Shown here: piece after piece, positions 40,012 to 48,527 of the stretch
How the letters are laid out: each line of letters begins with the position of its first letter
Numbering within the stretch: position 1 is the first letter of the stretch
NCBI RefSeq assembly: GCF_001427605.1
Contig: NZ_LMGZ01000014.1
Coordinates: forward strand, 1 to 48,957
Reading direction: 5' to 3'
Length of the DNA: 48,957 nucleotides
Origin: Devosia sp. Root635
Lineage (GTDB): Bacteria; Pseudomonadota; Alphaproteobacteria; Rhizobiales; Devosiaceae
The notes under the pieces: model-generated
The model's input: only the letters and a program-made list of their open reading frames with translations
Told to the model about the DNA's origin: nothing
The model's database searches: none
Made by a program: the position numbers and the translations under genes

Positions 40012-40812
40012 TTACTTGAAATGGCAACTCACGGTGCCATTGGGACCAAAGTCGCTGGTGATGGTGTCGCCATGCCGCGCTTCTATGGGGCGGATGAAGG
40101 AGCCAGCCAGCACCACCTGCCCGGCCGAAATGCGCTCGCCATACTGGTGCAATCGGTTGGCCAGCCAGGCAATGCCGCGGGCCGGATGATTGAGCACCCC
40201 TGCCCCAAGACCGGTCTCTTCCACCTCGGCATTGCGCGACACGATGGCGCCCATCCAGCGCATGTCGAGCGCGTCGGGGCGCATGGCGCGGCCACCGAGG
40301 ACGATGCCGGCATTGGCGGCATTGTCGGACACGGTATCGACAATCGTGCGGATCTTCTTCGTCTCGGGGTCGACGCGCAGGACGCGCGTATCGAGGATTT
40401 CGAGCGCCGGGGTGACATAGTCGGTGGCGTTGAGCACGTCGAACACGGAGACGTTGGGCCCCGACAGGTCGGCCTTCATCACGAAGGCGATCTCCGCCTC
40501 GATGCGCGGCTGGATGAACCGGTCTTCCGCAATGACGGCGCCATCCTCGAACAGCATGTCGTCGAACAGCACGCCGGAATCGGGGATGTTGATGTTGAGC
40601 GCATATTGCATCGCCTTGGAGGTGAGGCCGATCTTCCAGCCGATGACCTTCCGACCGGCCTCGCGCTTCATCCGCACCCATTCCGCCTGCACGGCATAGG
40701 CGTCATCGAGGGTCATGCCGGGAAACGCCAGCGACAGAAGGCCAATCTGGGATCGCGTCTTTTCGGCCTGGTCGAGGCGGCGCGCGGCGTCAACGAACTG
40801 GTCTGGCGTCAT
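40012..40812 (-). CDS. hpaH: HpaH-type 2-oxo-hept-4-ene-1,7-dioate hydratase
   Basis: 266 residues. Landmarks for the HpaH/MhpD group: GWKIGLTSKAMQ near residue 60, QPRIEAEIAFVM (metal E pair), and DYVTPALEILDTR. It adds water across a 2-oxo-alkenoate to give the substrate of the aldolase. It starts inside the end of the FAH gene (4-base overlap) and stands 9 bases before the aldolase gene. A decarboxylase role (XylI/DmpH-like) is an alternative within this fold. Confidence 0.9.
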   Translation of the reverse strand: MTPDQFVDAARRLDQAEKTRSQIGLLSLAFPGMTLDDAYAVQAEWVRMKREAGRKVIGWKIGLTSKAMQYALNINIPDSGVLFDDMLFEDGAVIAEDRFIQPRIEAEIAFVMKADLSGPNVSVFDVLNATDYVTPALEILDTRVLRVDPETKKIRTIVDTVSDNAANAGIVLGGRAMRPDALDMRWMGAIVSRNAEVEETGLGAGVLNHPARGIAWLANRLHQYGERISAGQVVLAGSFIRPIEARHGDTITSDFGPNGTVSCHFK

Positions 40813-41681
40813 CCGATAACCTCGTCGGCTATGGTGTTGCGCAGCATGCCAATGCCCTCGGCTTCCACTTCGACCACGTCGCCGGGCTTGAGCCAGATCG
40901 GCGGATCGAAGCGTGCACCGGCGCCGGTGGGCGTGCCGGTGACGATGATGTCGCCGGGCAGCAAGGTGGTGAAAGTCGAGACATAGGCGATGATCCTGCG
41001 GAACGGATGCAGCATGCGGCTGGTCCGGTCCGCTTGGCGGACCTCCCCGTTGACGCGGGTGACCAGTGCGATATCGGCAATCTGACCTTCATCGCGGAAC
41101 GGCACCAGCCACGGCCCCATGGCACCGGACCGATCGAAATTCTTGCCCTGGGTGACGTTGAATTTTGCGTGCCGCATCCAGTCGCGGATCGACCCTTCAT
41201 TGCACAGGGTCAGTGCCGCGATGTGACTGAGAGCATCGGCCTCGGCAACGCGACGGCCCGGTCTGCCAATGACAATGGCGATCTCGCCTTCATAGTCGAG
41301 TTGCTCGCTTTCCGGCGGGCGGATGAGCGGCTGGTGGTGACCGGTCAGTGATGCCGGGAAGCGCACGAACAGCGAGGGGTTGGAGGGCCCGGCCTGACCG
41401 TCCTTATACTCTTCATTGCGATCCGGAAAGTTGACCCCGACACAGATGATCTTGCCGGGCCTTGGCAGCGGTGGCTCATAGGTCACCTCGTCGAGGGACA
41501 GCGCCGCCGCCAGGCCCGCGCCGGCCTCGGCGATCCGTTCGAGACCACCGGCCTCGACCACCGCGCTGAGATCGGCCCATTGCGGAAAGTGGGAGGACAG
41601 GTTGACCATGCCCTCGTCGGTAACAAGGCCATATCCCTTCCCACCTGCTTGGGAAAAACTGGCAATTCTGGGAAGGGTCAT
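40809..41681 (-). CDS. FAH-family protein (HpaG-like isomerase/decarboxylase)
   Basis: 290 residues. Metal motif LDYEGEIAIVIGR gives two glutamates. The third ligand, usually D in the ND-x-SARD motif, is E here (CNEGSIRDWM). The core KIICVGVNFPDRNEEYK and TGTPTGAGARFD are normal. In homoprotocatechuate-type pathways such proteins isomerise and decarboxylate the ring-fission acid. Between the dehydrogenase and hydratase genes, in the same operon. Confidence 0.87.
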   Translation of the reverse strand: MTLPRIASFSQAGGKGYGLVTDEGMVNLSSHFPQWADLSAVVEAGGLERIAEAGAGLAAALSLDEVTYEPPLPRPGKIICVGVNFPDRNEEYKDGQAGPSNPSLFVRFPASLTGHHQPLIRPPESEQLDYEGEIAIVIGRPGRRVAEADALSHIAALTLCNEGSIRDWMRHAKFNVTQGKNFDRSGAMGPWLVPFRDEGQIADIALVTRVNGEVRQADRTSRMLHPFRRIIAYVSTFTTLLPGDIIVTGTPTGAGARFDPPIWLKPGDVVEVEAEGIGMLRNTIADEVIG

Positions 41682-41707
41682 GGCGCTGGGGTCACTCCGC
41701 TTGCGCC

Positions 41708-43162
41708 TCAGGCGATGCCGCCGAGGCAGACATATTTGATCTCGATAAAGTCCTCGATGCCGTAGCGCGAACCTTCGCGGCCCAGCCCCGACATTTTCAT
41801 CCCGCCAAAGGGGGCCTCGGCGGTGGAGACGAGGCCGGTATTGACCCCGACCATGCCGTATTCGAGCGCTTCGGCGACCCGCCAGACGCGGGAAAGGTCG
41901 CGCGCGTAGAAATAGGAGGCGAGGCCAAACTCGGTGTCATTGGCCTGCGCGATGACATCGGCTTCGTCTTTGAAGCGGAAGAGCGGCGCCAGCGGCCCAA
42001 AGGTTTCCTCCCGCGCCACCGCCATGTCCTGGGTCACCCCGGCCAGAATGGTCGGCTCATAGAATGTGCCGCCCAGCGCATGCGGCTTGCCGCCCCTCAG
42101 CAGGGTTGCGCCCTTGCCCAGGGCGTCCGCGACATGCTCCTCGACCTTGTCGAGCGCCGCCTGGTCGATCAGCGGCCCCAGCATGACGCCTTCGTCAAAG
42201 CCATTGCCCGTCTTGAGGGTGCTCACGGCATTGGCCAGCTTCTCGGCAAAGGCATCATAGACGCCGTCCTGCACATAGAGGCGATTGGCACAAACGCAGG
42301 TCTGGCCGTTGTTGCGGAATTTGGCGATCAGCGCGCCCTCGACGGCGGCATCGAGATCGGCATCGTCAAAGACGATGAAGGGCGCATTGCCGCCCAGTTC
42401 GAGCCCCAGTTTCTTGATGGTCGGGGCGCTCTGCCTGTAGAGCTCGGCGCCGACTTCGGTGGAGCCGGTAAAGGTCAGCTTGCGCACGATGGGGCTCGCG
42501 GTCATTGCCGCGCCAATGTCGCGCGCCGAGCCGGTGACGACGCTGAACAGACCCTTGGGCAGGCCGGCGCGCTCGGCAAGGACCGCCAGTGCAATGGCGG
42601 AAAACGGCGTCTGCGACGCCGGCTTGAGGACCATGGCGCACCCGGCGGCGAGAGCCGGCCCGGCCTTGCGGGTGATCATGGCATTGGGGAAATTCCACGG
42701 GGTGATGGCGGCGACGACGCCGATGGGTTGCTTGATCACCATGATGCGGGCATCGCGCCGGTGACCGGGGATGAGATCGCCATAGACGCGGCGGGCTTCT
42801 TCGGCAAACCACTCGATGAAGCTGGCGCCATAGGCGATTTCACCCATGGCTTCCTTCAGGGGCTTTCCCTGCTCAAGGGTGAGGATGCGCCCGAGATCGT
42901 CCTGGTTTTCCATCATCAGCTCGAACCAGCGTCGCAGGATATTGGACCGCTCCTTGGCGGTGCCGGCCGCCCAGTCCCGCTGCGCGGTCTCGGCGGCCTG
43001 GATTGCCGCGCGCGTCTCGGCCGCCCCAAGTTTGGGGACATGGCCGATGATTTCACCCGTGGCCGGATTGGTCACGGCAATGCCGGTCGCCGCATCGGCG
43101 TCGATCCAGGTGGCGCCGACAAGAGCGCCCTGGCGCAGTAGGGTCGGATCGTCGAGCTGCAT
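41708..43162 (-). CDS. NAD(P)-dependent succinate-semialdehyde dehydrogenase type (GabD-like)
   Basis: 484 residues, standard for GabD. Active cysteine in NNGQTCVCANR, general base E in LGLELGGNAPFI, coenzyme motif TFTGSTEVG, and the typical end GREGSRYGIEDFIEIKYVCL. GabD-type enzymes oxidise succinic semialdehyde to succinate. That would finish the job of the HpaI-type aldolase in the same operon. A 2-hydroxymuconic or aminomuconic semialdehyde substrate is possible but less supported. Confidence 0.9.
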   Translation of the reverse strand: MQLDDPTLLRQGALVGATWIDADAATGIAVTNPATGEIIGHVPKLGAAETRAAIQAAETAQRDWAAGTAKERSNILRRWFELMMENQDDLGRILTLEQGKPLKEAMGEIAYGASFIEWFAEEARRVYGDLIPGHRRDARIMVIKQPIGVVAAITPWNFPNAMITRKAGPALAAGCAMVLKPASQTPFSAIALAVLAERAGLPKGLFSVVTGSARDIGAAMTASPIVRKLTFTGSTEVGAELYRQSAPTIKKLGLELGGNAPFIVFDDADLDAAVEGALIAKFRNNGQTCVCANRLYVQDGVYDAFAEKLANAVSTLKTGNGFDEGVMLGPLIDQAALDKVEEHVADALGKGATLLRGGKPHALGGTFYEPTILAGVTQDMAVAREETFGPLAPLFRFKDEADVIAQANDTEFGLASYFYARDLSRVWRVAEALEYGMVGVNTGLVSTAEAPFGGMKMSGLGREGSRYGIEDFIEIKYVCLGGIA

Positions 43163-43278
43163 ATCCCTAGCTCCTTTGGTTGGTCTTGGTATTGTGGCCG
43201 CCCAGGCAGCCCGCTCGCCAAAGGACTATCGTCCCAGCGCGTGGAAAAGTTCCAGTGCCGGGACGAGAGATTGTCGGA

Positions 43279-44325
43279 TCAGATGCCGAAGAGCTTCTGG
43301 GCATTACCGCCGAGGATCTTGGTCTTGGCCCCGTCGGAGATGTCGAGCGCCTGCACCGTGGGCACGCCGTCGAAGAACCAGTCCTTGCGGATCGGATAGG
43401 ACGCGCCATAGAGGATGTTGTCCTCGCCGAGCACTTCGATGGCGCATTCGAGCTGCTTCTTGCCCCATTGCGGCGGGCCAGAAATATCGAAGAACAGGTT
43501 CTTGCGCAGCTGCTCGCGCAACTTGGACTGGCCGGTGTCGAAACGGTCGACAGCATCCCCATAGGAATGTCGCGGCTGGGGCACCAGCATGTCGACAAAG
43601 GCGAAGAAGCCGCCGCCGAGCATGGAGTGGCTGAGGCGCAGTTCAGGGAAACGGTCGAACAGACCCGAGAACAGTTCGCGGCCGACCGCCGTGCCCTGGG
43701 CAATGCAGCGGCCATACTGGCGGCGCTGATTGTTGAAGCTCAGGATCGAGCCATAGTCGACCGGCAGCGGCGTGTGGTGCACCACGGCCGGCAGCTTGCG
43801 GTCGTTGAGGAACTCGAAATAGGGGAAGAAGGCCTCGTCATCGAGGTAGATATCGCCATATTTGCAGGCGAGCTGCACGCCCTTGAAACCGAGCTGGTCG
43901 ATACAGCGCTCGACTTCGGTCAGGGTCGCCTTGTCGCCCCAAGGCGGAGCCACGGCCAGTGCGGTAAACCGGCCATTCGAGCGCGAGATGTAGTCGGCCA
44001 GACCGTCATTGATACGCTTGGACGTCTCGAGGTTCAGCCATTCCTGCCAGACAGGGATGCGGAACACGGCCTGATCGATCCCGGCCTTGTCCATGTCCTC
44101 GAGCTGGCTCTCGATATTGTACTGGCCTTCGGCATAGTTGATGTTCACGAAGCCCTTGGGCTCCTCGATGATGATCTGGTTGAGGTTCTTGCCGGGGATA
44201 GCCTCCATGCGCACGTGGATGCCGTGCTGGCGCGGAATGCAGTCCATCATGGCTTCACGGAGCGTTTCGTCCGTGAACAGGGTATCGGGAAGCCAATGCA
44301 TATTGGCATCGATCACTTTGGTCAT
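43279..44325 (-). CDS. Amidohydrolase-2 (ACMSD/decarboxylase-like) protein with altered metal motif
   Basis: 348 residues from 44325. The fold is that of COG2159 (ACMSD, 5-carboxyvanillate and gamma-resorcylate decarboxylase). The N-terminal H-x-H or E-x-H is N8-x-H10 (DANMHWLP). H183/H184 (VVHHTPL) and H233 (LSHSMLGGG) are in place. Where GSDYP with metal-ligand D is usual, GASYPIR has S309. So two of the usual ligands are changed. It may be a hydrolase or decarboxylase with a different metal site. Located between the monooxygenase and dehydrogenase genes. Confidence 0.85.
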   Translation of the reverse strand: MTKVIDANMHWLPDTLFTDETLREAMMDCIPRQHGIHVRMEAIPGKNLNQIIIEEPKGFVNINYAEGQYNIESQLEDMDKAGIDQAVFRIPVWQEWLNLETSKRINDGLADYISRSNGRFTALAVAPPWGDKATLTEVERCIDQLGFKGVQLACKYGDIYLDDEAFFPYFEFLNDRKLPAVVHHTPLPVDYGSILSFNNQRRQYGRCIAQGTAVGRELFSGLFDRFPELRLSHSMLGGGFFAFVDMLVPQPRHSYGDAVDRFDTGQSKLREQLRKNLFFDISGPPQWGKKQLECAIEVLGEDNILYGASYPIRKDWFFDGVPTVQALDISDGAKTKILGGNAQKLFGI

Positions 44326-44363
44326 ACGTCTTTGTCCTTTCAGAAAATATTGGGGCCGCGCGA

Positions 44364-45701
44364 TCAGCCGCGCCTGCCGCCCGTGGATTGGGAAATGTCG
44401 GTTCCGGTACTGGCCTTGCTGGCGCGGTCTTCGTTGAAGAAGCTCTCGCGGAAGCCCAGCGGCCCGGCATCGTCCGGACGCTGCATTCCCGCCATGCGGT
44501 GGTATTCGAGGAAGATTTTCTCGCATTCGGCGATGGGGAATATCTGCTCGATGTCGTCGAAGGGCTTGCCACCGGAGCGCTCCTCGACGATGCGGCGGAC
44601 CACTTCGGGGCCCTCGCCGCGATTGGCGATGACGAGGCGATTGGCGAAGGGCCGCCGGATCTCCTCATATTGCTTGAAGGCCTCTTGCGGGTTGTTCACC
44701 TCGCTGAGCTTTTCCGCCAGCACGCGGGCATCGACCAGCGCCTGGCAAAGGCCATTGCCGCCGCGCGGATACATGGCGTGGGCGGCGTCGCCCATCAGCG
44801 TCACCCGGCCGAACGACCATTGGTCGAGCGGGTCGCGGTCAACCAGGGGGTAGAGATAGACCTCGCTTGCATTGCGGATGATCTCGCCGGGATCGACGAA
44901 GCCGAGTTTGCATTCGTCAAAATTGTGAGCGATCTCGTCGGGAGTGACACGCTGGTTCCAATCCTCAAGCGACTTGGGTTGCCCATTCTGCTCGACGACC
45001 CAGTTGATGAGCTGGCTGCCCTGGCCTTCCACATTGTTGGCGATGGGGTAGACGATCATGCTGCCCTGGGCGATCGGATCGCCAAGGTGCAGGATGGTCC
45101 CGCCATTGCGGTAGGGCTTCATCACGGTGACGCCGCGCCACATGGCAATGCCGGAATAGTGGCTGCCGGTGGACGAAGGCACCAGCTGATTGCGCACCAC
45201 CGACTTGATGCCGTCGGCACCGATGACCACGTCATGCCGCGCGGTCCTGGGCACGCCTTCAGCGTCTTCAAAGGTCAGGGTGACGCCGGCTTCATCCTGC
45301 TCGAAGCCCTTGAGACGGGCGCCCAGCTTGACCCGTTCGGCGCCAAGCCGCTGCAGCACCGCGTCGAAGAACATCATCTGCAGGGTGCCGCGATGCACGA
45401 ACCGCTGCTCGTGCGGATAGCCCATATGCTTGCCGCACTTCTCGCCGTAGATCATCTGGCCGTAGCGGGTGAAGAACAGGGAATCGATGGCTTCGACCGA
45501 AATGGCCCGGAACTCCTCGAGGAGCCCCATTTCGGTGATTTCCCTGGTGCCGTAGATCTTGATGTCGACGCCGACGCCAAGCGGCTTCAACTCCTTGACA
45601 CCCTCGTAGATCGTCGGGCGAAAGCCCTTCTGTTCGAGGCGCAGCGCCAGGGCGAGACCGCCCGGGCCCGCGCCGATGATGGCGATATCGAGCATGTTCA
45701 T
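44364..45701 (-). CDS. FAD-dependent aromatic monooxygenase (PhzS / UbiH type)
   Basis: 445 residues. FAD motif IAIIGAGPGGLALALRLEQKG, DG motif DVVIGADGIKSVVR, and GD motif GRVTLMGDAAHAMYPRGGNG with FAD ribityl contact. The best family resemblance is to PhzS-like flavin hydroxylases. It should put a hydroxyl on an aromatic ring, making a substrate for the extradiol dioxygenase encoded just upstream. The ATG at 45701 overlaps that gene's stop; a second ATG at 45695 has better distance from GAGGAG. Confidence 0.88.
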   Translation of the reverse strand: MNMLDIAIIGAGPGGLALALRLEQKGFRPTIYEGVKELKPLGVGVDIKIYGTREITEMGLLEEFRAISVEAIDSLFFTRYGQMIYGEKCGKHMGYPHEQRFVHRGTLQMMFFDAVLQRLGAERVKLGARLKGFEQDEAGVTLTFEDAEGVPRTARHDVVIGADGIKSVVRNQLVPSSTGSHYSGIAMWRGVTVMKPYRNGGTILHLGDPIAQGSMIVYPIANNVEGQGSQLINWVVEQNGQPKSLEDWNQRVTPDEIAHNFDECKLGFVDPGEIIRNASEVYLYPLVDRDPLDQWSFGRVTLMGDAAHAMYPRGGNGLCQALVDARVLAEKLSEVNNPQEAFKQYEEIRRPFANRLVIANRGEGPEVVRRIVEERSGGKPFDDIEQIFPIAECEKIFLEYHRMAGMQRPDDAGPLGFRESFFNEDRASKASTGTDISQSTGGRRG

Positions 45702-46720
45702 TCTCCTCGTTCGGCAGCCTTGCGCGCCAGGAAGCGCTCCAGCGTCGGCAGCGGCACCTTGGCGTCGGGTTGTTTGGGGTCGGCACCGGCGAAACGGGTC
45801 GCCTCGACGAACCACTGTTCCTGCGCCGGCAAGCCCCATTGATCGGCGCGCTTGGGATCAGCCAGATCCCAGGCAATGGCCGGTTCAAGGTCGATACTCT
45901 GGTAGTGGGTGTTGAAAAGCTCGATGCGGTGACCGTCGGGATCCCGGAAATAGAGGAACATGGCGCCGCTGATGCCGTGACGTCCCGGACCGCGCTCCAG
46001 GCGCTGACCGATGCCCATTGCGCCGGCCACGTCGCAGGCCCGGATCATGTCGCTGGCGTCCCGCAGCGTATAGGCAAAGTGATGCAGGCGCGGGCCCGGG
46101 CCATGGGTGAAGACGATATCGTGCGGATTGCCCTTGCGCTGCATCCACACGCCCCACAGATGAAGGCTGCCGTCGTCATTGCGCGAATAGGTGTATTCGC
46201 TCGTGCGGAAGCCGATCGGCTGGTAGAACTCGTAGGCCCGCTGCACGTCAGTCGTCTGCAGCTGATAGTGGTCCAGACGCTGGGCCGAGGCGCCACGATA
46301 CTGGTCATAGGCCGTCATCAGGCGCGGCCGGACATCCATGTTGGCGCAGAATTCGAGCGGCACGCCGTCGCTGTCGCGCACCTGCAGGGTGAGGCCCTGA
46401 TAGGGGACACCAGCGAAGCTGGCCGCCACGCCCTCGGCGTCAAACCAGTCCTTGGCCGCGCGCAGATCATCATCCGTCTGGACCCGGAAACCGACCTGCT
46501 GGCACAGGGGGTCGTCGCCCTTGCGCAGGACGAGACTGTGATGGCAGCTCTCTTCCATGCCGCGCAGATAGACCGCATCGCTGTCCTCGTCGCTCACGGC
46601 CAGTCCGGCCAGATCGGTGTAGAAGGCCTTGCTGGCGGCAAGGTCCCTGACCGCCAGCACCACATGGCTGGCGCGCGTGGTGTTGAATGGTGGGTGCAAG
46701 ACGATATCGTCCAGATCCAT
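45698..46720 (-). CDS. Type I extradiol dioxygenase, homoprotocatechuate 2,3-dioxygenase-like
   Basis: 340 residues, two-domain vicinal-oxygen-chelate enzyme. Iron or manganese ligands are H151 (RLDHYQL), H213/H214 (RLHHFAY) and E267 (HRIELFN). H200 (NPHDIVF) sits where the second-sphere catalytic His200 of Brevibacterium homoprotocatechuate dioxygenase is. RGPGRHGISGAMFLYFRDPD is a typical motif of that group. First gene of the seven-gene operon; the ring substrate may be homoprotocatechuate or a related dihydroxy compound. IclR-type palindromes lie upstream. Confidence 0.9.
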   Translation of the reverse strand: MDLDDIVLHPPFNTTRASHVVLAVRDLAASKAFYTDLAGLAVSDEDSDAVYLRGMEESCHHSLVLRKGDDPLCQQVGFRVQTDDDLRAAKDWFDAEGVAASFAGVPYQGLTLQVRDSDGVPLEFCANMDVRPRLMTAYDQYRGASAQRLDHYQLQTTDVQRAYEFYQPIGFRTSEYTYSRNDDGSLHLWGVWMQRKGNPHDIVFTHGPGPRLHHFAYTLRDASDMIRACDVAGAMGIGQRLERGPGRHGISGAMFLYFRDPDGHRIELFNTHYQSIDLEPAIAWDLADPKRADQWGLPAQEQWFVEATRFAGADPKQPDAKVPLPTLERFLARKAAERGE

Positions 46721-46822
46721 CGCTCGCCGGTCCTCCGTGGGGCCACGCCGACATGGCGCGCCGTTTATCTGTCCCTAGCTGGCGTGGCGGGGTCGGGAGG
46801 AGCAAGCAAAGCCCGCCGTTTT

Positions 46823-46837
46823 GTTCACATAGCGAAA
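46823..46837 (-). promoter_or_regulatory. IclR-type operator 3 (divergent promoter)
   Basis: GTTCACATAGCGAAA, 14 of 15 bases as site 36223. It stands about 100 bases before the dioxygenase start (minus strand). Confidence 0.6.
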
Positions 46838-46872
46838 ACTCCCCCGCCCGGAAGCGATCGCGCCAGAAGGAA

Positions 46873-46887
46873 TTCCGCATTGTGAAC
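46873..46887 (+). promoter_or_regulatory. IclR-type operator 4 (divergent promoter)
   Basis: TTCCGCATTGTGAAC; its complement GTTCACAATGCGGAA matches the other sites. It stands about 100 bases before the RidA start (plus strand), facing the other way from site 3. Confidence 0.6.
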
Positions 46888-46988
46888 ACTGGGCGGCATG
46901 GCGCTTGTTTCGGATGCCCCGGACCCGACTATCAGGCGAGGCTCCGGCCGGGGCCTGCAGGACTGCAGGGGATCGGGAGAGGACATTC

Positions 46989-47372
46989 ATGGCGCGCCGC
47001 ACCAGCATCTATGTCGACAGTTTCGCGCACAAGAATCCGGTGCCGGCGGCCTGCCGCATCGGCAACATGGTCTATTCGGGCGGCATTCACGGCCTCGACC
47101 CGGCAACCGGCAAGACCGCTGAGGGAATGGAGCGGCAGTGCGAACTGATGTTCGGCCATGTCCGCACGATTATCGCCGCCGCCGGCGGCACGCCTGACAA
47201 TATCATCAAGATGACCTTGTGGATGAAGGATCGCTCGCAGCGCGAACTCGTCAACCCGCATTGGGAGGCGCTGTTTCCGGACCCGGCCAACCGCCCGACC
47301 CGGCATGCCCTCAAATCCGATCTGGATGGCATGCTCATCCAGTGCGATTTCATCGCCGTGCTCGGCAGCTAG
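46989..47372 (+). CDS. RidA (YjgF/YER057c/UK114) family protein
   Basis: 127 residues. Landmarks: VPAACRIGNMVYSGGIHGLD, PDNIIKMTLWMKD, and the C-terminal PTRHALKSDLDGMLIQCDFI with the arginine that binds substrate carboxylates in the family. RidA enzymes hydrolyse enamines and imines; 2-aminomuconate deaminases belong to the same fold. GGGAGAGGA lies before the ATG. It is divergent from the dioxygenase operon and probably under the same IclR control. Confidence 0.88.
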   Translation: MARRTSIYVDSFAHKNPVPAACRIGNMVYSGGIHGLDPATGKTAEGMERQCELMFGHVRTIIAAAGGTPDNIIKMTLWMKDRSQRELVNPHWEALFPDPANRPTRHALKSDLDGMLIQCDFIAVLGS

Positions 47373-47458
47373 TCGCACACGGAAGCAGGAGACACCGGGA
47401 CCACCGAGCAACGCACGTCGCGGACAATTCCCTGATATGAAAATAGCCACAACTTATG

Positions 47459-47493
47459 GGTTGCGGGCCGATCGAATTATGCCTGCCGCAACC
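47459..47493 (+). promoter_or_regulatory. Inverted repeat before the second dioxygenase
   Basis: GGTTGCGG (47459-47466) and CCGCAACC (47486-47493), with 19 bases between, about 44 bases before the start codon at 47537. A possible regulator site in the 164-base gap after RidA. Confidence 0.4.
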
Positions 47494-47536
47494 TTTCGCC
47501 TAGCCTGTCCTGAACGTCCGAGAACCAGGCTGGCCC

Positions 47537-48496
47537 ATGTCCGAACCCTGTCACGACATTGCACATCTTGCCCATGTCGAGCTGCTCACCGATCGGTTCG
47601 ATGAAAGCCTCGATTTTTTTACCCGCGTCTATGGCCTGTCGGTCAGCGCTCAGGGCGAAGGCGTCGCTTATCTTCGCGGCTATGACGACTACGAATTCCA
47701 CACGCTCAAGCTGACCGCCGCCGGCACGACCGGCATCGGTCATGTCGCCTATCGAGCGACCTCGCCGGAAGCGCTGGAGCGCCGCGTGGTAGCCATTGAA
47801 GCGCTGGGCTGCGGTATTGGCTGGATCGAAGGCGATGAAGGCCATGGCAGGGCCTATCGGTTCAACGACCCCGACGGCCATATCTTTGAGATCTATTATG
47901 AAACCCGCCGCGCCGAACCAGCCGAGGGACAAAAATCTGCCCTCAAGAACATCGCCAGCCGGTATCACGGCAACGGCGTCTGCGTGCGCCGCATCGACCA
48001 CCTGAACCTCCTCGCAAAGGACGTCTCGGCGATCCGGGACTGGATGCCCAAGGCCCTGGGCAGCCGGGTCACCGAATATATCCAGCTCGACAATGGTCGG
48101 CTGGGGGGCTGCTGGTTCACCGTCAACAACAAGACTTATGACGTCGCCTATACCGAAGACCATTCGGGCATGAGTGGCCGGTTCCACCACGTCACCTATG
48201 CCGTGGACCAGCGCGAGGATGTCCTGCGCGCCGCCGATATCTTCCTTGAGAACGGCGTTCATATCGAGACCGGCCCGCACAAGCACGCCGTGCAGGGCAC
48301 GTTCTTTCTTTACGTCTATGAGCCCGCCGGCAATCGCGTCGAAGTCGCCAATGCCGGTGCGCGCCTGATCCTCGCGCCCGATTGGGAGCCGGTCCGCTGG
48401 ACCGAAGCGGACCGCAGGAAGGGCCAGGCCTGGGGCCTCAAGACCATCGACACCTTCCACACCCACGGCACGCCCCCGGCGCCCGCCAAGCACTGA
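47537..48496 (+). CDS. Type I extradiol dioxygenase (catechol 2,3-dioxygenase-like, VOC)
   Basis: 319 residues, two vicinal-oxygen-chelate domains. Metal ligands H155 (RIDHLNLL), H217/H218 (RFHHVTY) and E269 (NRVEVAN). The place of HPCD His200 is Y201 (KTYDVAY), a known activity-lowering change when introduced in HPCD, so chemistry or substrate may differ. It overlaps nothing and is 31 bases before the PIG-L gene; they probably form one transcript. Confidence 0.88.
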   Translation: MSEPCHDIAHLAHVELLTDRFDESLDFFTRVYGLSVSAQGEGVAYLRGYDDYEFHTLKLTAAGTTGIGHVAYRATSPEALERRVVAIEALGCGIGWIEGDEGHGRAYRFNDPDGHIFEIYYETRRAEPAEGQKSALKNIASRYHGNGVCVRRIDHLNLLAKDVSAIRDWMPKALGSRVTEYIQLDNGRLGGCWFTVNNKTYDVAYTEDHSGMSGRFHHVTYAVDQREDVLRAADIFLENGVHIETGPHKHAVQGTFFLYVYEPAGNRVEVANAGARLILAPDWEPVRWTEADRRKGQAWGLKTIDTFHTHGTPPAPAKH

Positions 48497-48527
48497 CCCG
48501 TTTCGATCCGATGAGGACCTAACCAAA

